DNA of 64,000 nucleotides, taken from contig PYIU01000006.1 of the NCBI GenBank assembly GCA_003415625.1, positions 3,534,001 through 3,598,000 on the forward strand, read 5' to 3'. A program made the position numbers and the translations under genes. Shown piece by piece: positions 55,899 through 64,000 of this stretch (position 1 is the stretch's first letter; the number at the start of each line of letters is the position of its first letter). This stretch comes from Aquanectria penicillioides. Taxonomy: Eukaryota > Ascomycota > Sordariomycetes > Hypocreales > Nectriaceae. The notes under the pieces were generated by a model that worked only from the letters and a program-made list of their open reading frames with translations, did not search any database and had not been told where the DNA came from.

Positions 55899-57074
55899 AT
55901 GGCTGCTCCCGAGTCTAGACTTTGGCAACCCCTCAAGTTGGGAAACATCACCCTTTCCCACCGCCTTGCCATGGCCCCTCTCACCCGTTACCGCAACGAC
56001 GACAACCATGCCCCCCTCGACATCATGACCCAGTACTACAGCGACCGTGCTTCAACTCCCGGAACCTTGATCATCAGCGAGGCCACCGGTGTTTCCCAGG
56101 CCGCTGAGGGCGACCCCAACCTGCCCGGTATCTCCACCGAGGAGGAGGTTGCTGGCTGGAAGAACATCTACTCTGCCGTCCATGCCAAGGGCAGCTTCAT
56201 GTTCCAGCAGCTCTGGGACCTTGGCCGCGCGAGCAACCCCGAGTACGTCAGGAGCCGGGGTTTCAAGTACGCTTCCAGCAGCGACAAGCAGATGGAGGGC
56301 CGCCCTGTTCCTCCCGAACCCTTGACTGAGGAGGAGATCTGGCAGAAGATTGCCGACTTCCGAAACGCCGCCAAGAACGTCGTCGCTGCTGGCGGTGATG
56401 GTGTTGAGATCCACGGTGCTCACGGCTACCTTGTTGACCAGTTCACTCGCGACAGCGTCAACAACCGTACCGACAAGTGGGGTGGTTCCGTTGAGAACCG
56501 TGCTCGTTTCCTGCTTGAGATTATCAAGGCCGTCGTCGAGGAGATTGGTGCCGAGCGAACCGCTCTCCGCCTAAGCCCCTTTGCCACCTTCCAGGGCTCA
56601 TTCTCTACCGATACCTGGGAGCAGACCGGCTACATCATCCGCGAGCTCAAAAAGGCTGGCTACAACCTCGCCTACATCTCTCTTGTTGAGCCCCGCGGCA
56701 ACCCCGTCCACCTGGGTATCGTTCCCGCCCAACCCATGGACGCCGTCCAGCCCTTCGGCGAGAAGGAGCAGAAGCTTGAGTTCATCCTCGAGGAGTGGGA
56801 CAACCAGTCTCCTATCCTCGTCGCCGGCGCATTCCTTCCCGAGACTGCCGCTGAGGCCGTCGATGGCCGCTACAAGAAGTGGGATGTTGCTGTTGCCTTT
56901 GGCCGCTACTTCATCTCCAACCCTGACCTGGTCTTCCGAGCCAAGAAGGGCATTCCCTTTGCCCCCTACGACCGCGACACCTTTTACGTCCGTAAGGCCA
57001 ACGCTGGATACAACGACTATGCCTTCAGCGATGAGTTCCTTGCTGAGAATGCCACTCCCGCTGCTCGAATTTAA
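55899..57074 (+). CDS. Old Yellow Enzyme family NADPH:flavin ene-reductase (391 aa)
   Basis: FMN-dependent oxidoreductase of the OYE/NADPH dehydrogenase family, which reduces activated C=C bonds of enones using NADPH. It is one intact exon of the usual family length. The TIM-barrel landmarks are in order: WQPLKLGNITLSHRLAMAPLTRYR, with the FMN-contacting Pro-Leu-Thr near residue 29, then QYYSDRASTPGTLIISE. Next is FQQLWDLGRAS at about 102-112. The substrate-binding pair H172 and H175 sits in VEIHGAHGYLVDQFTRDSVN with Tyr177 as proton donor. RTDKWGGSVENR, LRLSPF and the C-terminal phosphate-binding VAFGRYFISNPDLV complete it. Codon use is strongly biased to C-ending codons, unlike its neighbours, which suggests high expression. 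It converges on an SDR gene 275 bp away. Whether the two act in one pathway is inference. Confidence 0.93.
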   Translation: MAAPESRLWQPLKLGNITLSHRLAMAPLTRYRNDDNHAPLDIMTQYYSDRASTPGTLIISEATGVSQAAEGDPNLPGISTEEEVAGWKNIYSAVHAKGSFMFQQLWDLGRASNPEYVRSRGFKYASSSDKQMEGRPVPPEPLTEEEIWQKIADFRNAAKNVVAAGGDGVEIHGAHGYLVDQFTRDSVNNRTDKWGGSVENRARFLLEIIKAVVEEIGAERTALRLSPFATFQGSFSTDTWEQTGYIIRELKKAGYNLAYISLVEPRGNPVHLGIVPAQPMDAVQPFGEKEQKLEFILEEWDNQSPILVAGAFLPETAAEAVDGRYKKWDVAVAFGRYFISNPDLVFRAKKGIPFAPYDRDTFYVRKANAGYNDYAFSDEFLAENATPAARI

Positions 57075-57348
57075 TGATACCATGTGTTGTTTATATATAA
57101 ATCAGGCGCGATAGATAGACCGATAGATATTATTACGAAAATGATTTGATTTCTTGCAAGTACTGCGTGTCAGCATTGTGATGTATGTCAATGTTTAAGT
57201 TAAGTGTAATGGATTTGTAAGTCCCTGCGACGTCCGCCTTGAGACGACTATATCAAGAATATAAGAGAAACAGAGCGGGTGCATGGCCTAAGCAGGTTAA
57301 ATGAAGCAACTCTGCTACGTAAGGTGTCTGGTAGTATCAACTTCGTCA

Positions 57349-58273
57349 TTATCCAATCTTAATACCTCCCCCGCTGGCACTCAAAACACATCCTGTTATC
57401 CACCGCGCGTCTGAGCTGCACAGGAGTCCGACCACGTCAGCTACGTCATTGGGCTGCCCAAAGCGTGGGATGCTCTGAGACGGGAAGAACTCATCCTGGA
57501 ACCGCTTCACTGCTTCTGGCCCACAGTCAACGACTGCATCCGTCTCTGTCAACCCAGCCGTAACGGCGTTGGCAGTAGTCCCAGCCATAAATGAATACTG
57601 GAGGTCCGTGTCAATAGGATATCTTCGTGGCTGCAAGAAAAGGACATACCCTCTCCTCTTTCCCACCGAAGGCTTGCGCCCAAGTCCGACATAGTGATTC
57701 ACCGGCGGACTTACCGGCTGCATACATGAGTTGCATGCTCCAAGGTTGTCGAGACCGAATGGACGATATGTAGATGATGCGGCTGTTGGGTTGGAAATAT
57801 TTCCTGCGGACAAACTCCTCAACGATCAAGACAGGCGTTTGCACGTTTCCAAGAAGACTATGTTGAATCTCCTCAACTTCCATCTTACCAATGAGTCCTG
57901 GCATCGGATCGCATGCACAGTTGACAAATATATCCACGCGATCCTCGAAACTGAGTTTAATTTCCTCGGCTAGGGTGCTAGCGCAGTCGGGGGAGAAGAT
58001 GTCGGCGACGAGGCCTTTAATTCTCAAGCTTTCGGGCCGTTCTCGCGACGTCGACGTGAAAACTTGGCTGGAGATCTCGTCACTGAGAGTTTCAGAGATG
58101 GCTTTAACACCCTTGTTGCTAGTGCAGGTCCCAAGGATAGAGCAGCCGCGAGAAGCAAGGTTGAAAGCAATGGCGCGTCCGATGCCACGAGACCCGCCAC
58201 TGATGACAGCGACCTTGCCAACGAGGTCTAGCTCGCGCGGACAAGGTGCCTGTGGTATTAAAAGGGTTGACAT
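57349..58273 (-). CDS. Short-chain dehydrogenase/reductase (290 aa, two exons)
   Basis: Classical SDR oxidoreductase, probably NADP(H)-dependent. Exons 57650-58273 and 57349-57597 join in phase across a 52-nt intron with donor GTATGT. The cofactor loop SGGSRGIG is at residues 25-32, after strand VAVI. The NNAG-like NCAC lies at about 118-121. The catalytic Ser is in IIYISSIRS (about 167-173) and Tyr184/Lys188 are in YAAGK. The second exon carries the C-terminal block VAxxVxFLxS-type VADVVGLLCSSDARWITGCVLSASGG, standard for SDRs. The frame is intact. The position convergent to the ene-reductase is compatible with sequential reduction of one substrate, but no evidence in the sequence proves it. 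Confidence 0.9.
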
Positions 58274-59871
58274 GAGTGAAGAGGTTTGCGACTTTGGTTT
58301 TGCTTATAATATCGGTACAGGCGAATACACCGCTGTTCGTCAACAATGAGAGCTAACTCAATCACAATCGATCCCTCCTGTCCCTCCTGTTGGGCTGTTG
58401 CTTGTCACGTGGCCGCGCAGCCTGTGGCCTTATCCAATCGTACCTCGCCGCTTTTCCCCAGAAACGTTCAGATCGCTTTGGGTGCCATTGTGTCGTTGCT
58501 AGCATCCAGCAGTCCCCAAATTATCGAGAAGCCCAAGTCTTCTAAACGTCTGTAGGGCATCGTGATCTAGTTGAAGTTGCAGTGTTTCACGGGGCGTAGC
58601 GGTTTCTCTTATCCCTTGAGAAATCAAGTGCGATCACTACAGCTAATGGAGCGCCTCATGTAGTGAGTCGCAGAAGGCTGCTGATAGAGTATAGAGATAG
58701 CCAACGACATTGCGCCAGGGAATCTTCCAATATATGGTCCCGTCTCAACCAAGGGTCGGATTAGACAAGATAAATTATCCGCTGCGTCGGGGGGTTGCGA
58801 TAAGGAAATGAGATGTTTAGGGAAATATAATAGCCTATGGTCTTTTGTAAGATAGACAGATATTAATATTCCTTGATTTTCCCCCAAATCACGATGCTTT
58901 TAACAAATGAAGCCCCCCTAGTGACTTGGGACCGGCTACTCATGGGGGAAAGGTCGGTTTAGAGACCCCCCTTAGTAGCTTGAATGACGGTCAAGCTACA
59001 TCGATCTGACGAGCCGAATCTTTGTGTGGAGTCTTGTCAACGGTCAGAATACAGATTCTTTATTTGACAGTATGTATTGTGGCGCAAGTGGGTAGCATGG
59101 TGGTGGCTCATACGATATGTAGGAAATGGAGGAAAATGTAAACAAGTTTATACCGTCCTTGTTCATGAGGTGGGGAGGTGGCGCGTCAGTCAATTACATT
59201 TTTTCGCGAGAGGCAAAGTTCTCACGATGCATTTTTGTTGGTTGAATGAATTTTAGAAATTGGGTTAATCAATGTGTCATCTATTTGAGAAAACGACAAG
59301 TACTATTAGATTCGAACAGTGAATGCAAGCGGCACAAGCGAGCTTGGCCCGCCTACATGGCTCACACGCGACTCGTTTGACATTCATAATTGACAGTTAG
59401 GAAGGTTGTCTACGCTTGCTTGGATGGAGAAATTGGACATGATTTTGCAGCGCACATGTGAGATGCGAGCCTTGGGGAAATGCAGCTTCAACGATACTCC
59501 GCTTGGCTCCGGATGGATTTAGCACGTTTGTAGGTACTGAGCTAGGTTGATATTCAGACGCCTCCGACGCATTCAATCATGATTATTTGCGATAGCAAGA
59601 ATACTACCGTTGGCTAAAGACGAGATACCGGTTCAAGTTCTGCCACTGCTATTTTAGCAATGATGGCTCACCAGCTATACCATTGGAGCCACTGTGTTGG
59701 AATACACTGCCATTACTTCCAGGCACACGATATCCGTTGGTACTCAATGCGCAGCATGACGCTATGATGGGGAGAATGTGCGTATGCAGCCAGTCAGAGA
59801 AGCAAAAATACAGCACTGGAATTATAATTCTCCTTGGGTTGGTCATTTAAGACACTGGGAAGTAAAAAGAA
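58274..59871. other. Intergenic with second copy of a dispersed repeat
   Basis: About 1.6 kb between the SDR and the tRNA gene. Apart from the repeat at 58906-58978 and a shared GACGAGCCGA block at about 59008-59017 (also at 48028-48037 near copy 1), I recognise nothing. Confidence 0.55.
58906..58978. repeat. Dispersed repeat, copy 2
   Basis: Same orientation as copy 1 at 47833-47897. Identical over TCATGGGGGAAAGGTCGGTT plus TAGA and similar on both sides. An additional short match (GACGAGCCGA) occurs about 30 bp downstream of this copy and about 130 bp downstream of copy 1. This suggests that both are internally deleted versions of one longer element. Confidence 0.7.
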
Positions 59872-59962
59872 GGGTCTGGCCGGGGATTGAACCCGGGACC
59901 TCTCGCAAGCAATGCTGTAGGGTTGTCCCTAAGCGAGAATCATACCACTAGACCACCAGACC
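59872..59962 (-). tRNA. tRNA-Pro(AGG) with a 19-nt intron
   Basis: Complete cloverleaf on the minus strand. The acceptor arms GGTCTGG and CCAGACC pair perfectly, with discriminator C. The D-arm region is TGGTCTAGTGGTATGA. The anticodon stem CTCGC/GCGAG surrounds a loop TTAGGG...T with anticodon AGG (proline), and the T arm is GGTCCCGGGTTCAATCCCCGG-like. A 19-nt intron begins one base 3' of the anticodon, the canonical nuclear tRNA intron position. The mature length is 72 nt before CCA. The opposite strand's T-rich run required for Pol III termination was not examined in detail. Confidence 0.93.
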
Positions 59963-60730
59963 GAACACACTCGGATGGGCGATCACCTCCCGTGGGAGCA
60001 TCTACGTAGTGAGTGTTCCGTAGTATCGAGGGTCTGAGTCGAGGCTCCGGAGTATCATGACTAGGTAGCCCGTGCTGAGGAGATTATCCTCAACAAGCTG
60101 CCTTCAGATTTACCCGCGTGCGGATCATACAGGCTACCGGCGTTCCTCCAGCCACTTTCAGGATCATACACAAGATTGCGCCACCCTGCCCTCGAGAGGT
60201 CCACGCTTAGATTCAATGCAATGACGCAGCGAGCAGTGCCGCCTGCAACGATGAGCTAATCGCACCCAGAGGCATCTTCCGAGGGCATGTATTGCGTAGC
60301 CGTCATCGCATGGATGAAAGAATGTAATGTGACTTGAAACAATGATTCCAAGAGCCTGGGTTGGGTTGAGTGACAGCTTTTGGTTCAAGTCGAGGATCTT
60401 TGTGGTTTTATACTCCGTTGTACCTGGAATCCTGTACCAGTCCTCAATGGTGGTGTATGCAAGGTAGGGTCACGAATAGATTAGGAAAGTCCTATGTGCT
60501 CCATGACTCTATAGTTCGAGCTCCTGAGTTTTCTGACAGAAGCTCATGCGGGATTCGGATGGACTACATGACTACACTGGAACTGCTCTATAGGAACTGA
60601 TTTGAGCCCTGGGTCCGATTTCTCACTCCAACCCGGATAAAAGGGACCCCGTCAATACGAGTGTTTGTAATATGTTGCAGAAGTATATGTTTGTGCAAAG
60701 AATAAGATATTAACAGAGAATGAAATGCAC
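59963..60730. other. Intergenic, nothing recognised
   Basis: Spacer between the tRNA gene and the 3' end of the pectinase gene. Short frames only. Confidence 0.6.
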
Positions 60731-63299
60731 TTAGGAGGGACAGATGCTAGCTTGTCGGCCCGCACCCTCCGACACAATGCTGGGAACGTCATCAGCGCTA
60801 TCGACAGTGTAGTCGTAGAAGTCAGCAGGATCAAACACCTCGCCCGTACTCTCGGCTGTTGTTCCACTCGTGCCCTCGAACACGTTGCCGGTCGCCTGCA
60901 GCTTGGCGGTGTCGTCCATCGTGATTGGGTTGTGGACATTTTCAAAGACGCAGTTCTCCATGCGCATCTCAGTCTCGCCACGGGCATAGTGTCCATACGA
61001 GGTCTGGCCGACCAGGTAGTTGTTGTATAGATGAGCGTGCTTGACGTTGTCGACCGAGGGGTTACGCTGGGTTGTATCATCGAAGTAGTTGTGGTGGAGA
61101 GTCATCTGACTAACGACATTGTCGGTCCAGCCTAATACCAAGCATCAGTCAAATTTCTGAAGATTATATAATCATTCATTATCGCTTCATTGCGAAGATG
61201 TGGCGGCTTACCAATGCCAAAGGCCTTGTTGTGGTTGCGGAAGATTGTCCAGGACACGGTAAGGAACGTGGTGTCCTTGCGGCTATCAATCAAACCATCA
61301 CCGCCATGCTCGAGATGAACATGGTCAATCCAGATGTTGGTGCAGTTATCCTATTGTTCAGTTAGCTTGCCCTTAACTTCGCTGTTTGTCACATTCTTGA
61401 AGTTGTACCATCTGGATTCCATCAAAGTCTTGCGTCTTACCCTCCTCATCGCCTTCAACGTAGGTATTACCTAAGAGGAAACATGTTAGTATTACTGAGT
61501 CTCGTCTCTTTTGCGCCATCAAACCTCATCTTACCAATTTTGAGGTTCCGGAAGATCACATTGCTCTGTTCCTGGAGGTTGAAACCACCCTGGTAAATTT
61601 CGGCGTCGGAACCAATGCCAACGATGGTCTTGTCCGAAGTGACCACGACTTCCGTGCCCTTGGGCGTGATTGTAATATTTCCCTTGATTTTAATGACGTA
61701 CTTGCCCTCCGCACCGGCATATTCCTCTAACTCCTCCTGCGTTGTCACGGTAACGACCTCACCGCCACTACCACCAGTAGTTCCACCATTGAGTGAAGCA
61801 AAACCATCGGGGATTCCGCTGCAGTCATCAGCCGAGGTTCCCGGTGTGCTGGTTGCCTGGGTAGAATCAGATGCACTAGTCCCAGACGCGATGTATGCGG
61901 AGGTGGCATCTTCAGTTTCAATGGGAGTGGCATCTTCGGTTTCCAAGGGAGTGACAGATACGACATCGCTTTTGATAACCGAAGGAGTTCTGACCACAGT
62001 CTGAAGAGTTGTAGGGTTGAGATCAGAGGAAGTCAACCGTTCACCGCATCGGCGGAGAGATGTTGACCTAGCAGGACTTGAAGTCTGAGGAGAGGTTGGT
62101 GCAACGAAAGCATCAGTAGTAGGCGTCTGAATATTACCAAAAGCAGCACCAGGTGTTGTGAAGCCCACTGGCTCCTCGGTATTCAAAGCATTGCCAGGAG
62201 TTGTGAAACCAACTGGCTCCTCGGTCACTGAGGTGATGGGAAGCTCTGAAGAAGCTTGAGTCTCTGAAGCAGTTGGGGTTTGGGATACGATTGAGGTTTC
62301 CGATGCGACAGCAGATGTGACTGGGTCGTCCGATGAGGTTGTTCCGCTGATATAATCAGAGTCCAGCCAAGAGGTCGATCCCAAGATATCGGAAATATCG
62401 ACAGCGCTGCTAAGCTCTTGCGCAAAGTCGACACGGGTCCCGCTAGCACCGTCGCCTGTGTTGCCATACTCTCCATAGTAGACGTTATCGGTAGGGTTGT
62501 CACCCCAAGCTTTCCAACCCGCCGAGTTCACGACGCCACCAAGCTCGCTGTTCTGGAACACGACGCGGGCATAAGTTCGCCAGGGGCGGCCAAGATACGT
62601 CTCTCCATCACCAACTCCCGAGAGGGCCGTGACTGTTGATTTGTTGATGACGTACCATGAAGGATTATCCTCGCTGTCTCGACCACTGGCCGTGATATAG
62701 CCGCTGCCACTAATACCAATGGTGCAGCTCTCGAACCAAGCGATAGCTTCCTGGCCAAAGATGAAGTCGGTGGCACCCTCGATGTAGCAGCCATGGAAGT
62801 AGTGGTAACCCTCGTTGGAGAGAACCGTGTCCTGGTAACCCGAGAACTGGCAGCCGTAGTATCCTTGCTCGGAGCCGTAAGCACTAAGGGCTATGGCCTG
62901 AACACCTTCGCCTCGCGAGTTCACTACATTGACATTGTAGACCTTGAGACCATCGTTCTTTGCCCGAAGTGTACCAGAGGAATCGTTGTTTCCTGCCTCG
63001 TCCGCGCCCAGGCTGTGGGTGAGAATGACCTCGTTCTTGCTGTAGTCTTGGTCATCTTCAGTATAGCCATAGATGGTTAGCGACCCAACAGAGCTGTCGA
63101 TCAGAACTTGTTCCTCGTATGTTCCAGCCTGGATGAAAATCACCGACCCATCCGACGAGGCGTCAACAGCCGCTTGGATGGTGGTGTAGTCACCGCCAGA
63201 CTTGGCAACCACAATTGCCCCAGAGGGAGCCGACGTACGCGCCGCACCAAAAGCGCCGGCCACCAGGGACGACACAAGAAAGAGGGAATAGTAAAGCAT
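60731..63299 (-). CDS. Secreted bifunctional pectin methylesterase (CE8) - pectate lyase (PL1) fusion (788 aa, four exons)
   Basis: Extracellular enzyme predicted to de-esterify pectin and then cleave the exposed polygalacturonate by beta-elimination. Exons 61535-63299, 61409-61470, 61212-61350 and 60731-61131 join in phase. The signal peptide is MLYYSLFLVSSLVAGAFGA. Residues about 25-318 are a CE8 esterase: GTYEEQV, GVQAIAL (Gln134), GYQDT (Gln156, Asp157), DFIFG (Asp178) and LGRPW (Arg238), all catalytic or oxyanion positions present. Residues about 319-512 are a Ser/Thr/Pro/Glu linker with two copies of EEPVGFTTPG. Residues about 513-788 are a PL1 beta-helix: VTTQEELEEYAGAEGKYVIK, SDKTIVGIG, FRNLKIG, then WIDHVHLEH, FRNHNKAFGIG and QRNPSVDNVKHAHLYNNYL with the conserved arginine. 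Introns lie only in the lyase half. The architecture is unusual; each half is complete. Confidence 0.92.
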
Positions 63300-64000
63300 A
63301 TTGTAAAAAAGAACGTAACCAGACGATTCAAAAGAATGTTAATGGCCAAACAGCCTTGAAACGAAACGAAGGAGATAATGGAAAACAAGGAGGAAACAAA
63401 GAAAACTCAGCACAAAAGAATGGACAGAGTCAAATACTACAACTCTCTCTCCCCTATACGCATTCCCCCCTCTGTGAATTTTCAGCACATGAAGTTTCGA
63501 AACGTTCGAGGTGGGTGCATCCCTCTGTTTGACAGGGACTGTTGCGTGCCAAGACGACCCCTGCTTGGGGTTTCGGGTTTCAAAACGGCGATTTTCCGCC
63601 AGTCATCCAGACGCAGAACAACAATCAGGCGGTTCCTGAGAATACGCTCTTAATCCCAGACCTGAGACATGGTGCCGCAGGTGACACCCCTTCCACCGGA
63701 AATTACGCAAGCTCTTGGCACTCCGCAAAGCTAAAAAGAAAAGTATGTAATCGGGCACGTTGAGTCTCAGAAACGCGGGGATTTGCCTCGCCTAGTTGTT
63801 TGAGCTAGTTGGCATCATCCGGTCCGAGGTAAACGGTGACATGCAATGCAGGGGCTAGCAACACTATGCATTATGCTTAAATACCACCCACGCGCGTATT
63901 ACCGTTGGAGGTCGACCAGAGTCGTCCAAGTCTGAAACATCTAGCCCCTCGCTGTGTTAGTGAGACCGAAATTCGGAATGAGACGAACATCCACAAGCGA
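63300..64000. other. 5' flank of the pectinase gene, nothing else recognised
   Basis: Contains the promoter of the pectinase gene: a pyrimidine/purine-asymmetric tract at about 63300-63460 and no defined site. Short frames only to the end of the window. Confidence 0.55.

Noticed and set aside
1..64000. CRISPR arrays, bacterial operons, prophage or integron-like structures
   Set aside because: No regularly spaced direct repeats, no Shine-Dalgarno-led gene strings and abundant spliceosomal introns. The DNA is eukaryotic.

Overview
The window is nuclear DNA from a filamentous ascomycete (Pezizomycotina). It carries many short GT-AG introns (mostly 45-120 nt) with CTRAY-like branch sites, fungal Zn2Cys6 regulators, an NLR-like STAND protein, a Pth11-type rhodopsin-domain protein, plant-cell-wall pectinases and a nuclear tRNA-Pro with an intron. 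Codon use and the protein families fit Eurotiomycetes (Penicillium/Aspergillus type), but that level of placement is inference. There is no ribosomal, mitochondrial or bacterial-style content. Gene density is low and the content is almost entirely accessory, as in a subtelomeric or lineage-specific segment.

Layout. 0.1-4.5 kb: a Zn2Cys6 regulator, a PIF/Harbinger-like MITE and a small NAD(P)-binding protein. 6.1-8.4 kb: remnants of a repeat protein and of a CorA-like membrane protein. 8.9-15.7 kb: a DHA1 drug transporter, a secreted protein with a collagen-like insert, and a sulfotransferase-like protein. 15.7-19.8 kb: three broken genes (carboxylesterase, tyrosinase, AIF-like flavoprotein). 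20.8-24.1 kb: an intact NACHT STAND receptor. 25.3-30.9 kb: an NmrA-like protein, a broken Zn2Cys6 regulator and a rhodopsin-domain membrane protein. 32.2-43.8 kb: a ConA-fold secreted protein, an amino-acid permease, a frameshifted Zn2Cys6 regulator with a 4-nt microexon, and a 996-residue protein of an unnamed fungal family. 44.7-58.3 kb: broken Baeyer-Villiger monooxygenase, epoxide hydrolase and monocarboxylate-type MFS genes, with an intact cyanovirin-N protein, Old Yellow Enzyme and SDR. 59.9 kb: tRNA-Pro(AGG). 60.7-63.3 kb: a pectin methylesterase fused to a pectate lyase.

How the genes relate. The 44.7-58.3 kb stretch (BVMO, epoxide hydrolase, MFS transporter, ene-reductase, SDR) looks like the remains of an oxidative catabolic or secondary-metabolism cluster whose core members have decayed. 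Nine genes in the window are interrupted by combinations of stops, single-base indels, internal deletion or truncation. Some of these are substitution-type stops, so indel sequencing error alone does not explain them. The most distinctive intact gene is the pectinesterase-pectate lyase fusion, which joins two consecutive steps of pectin breakdown in one secreted chain. I found no evidence for a wholly new multi-gene system.
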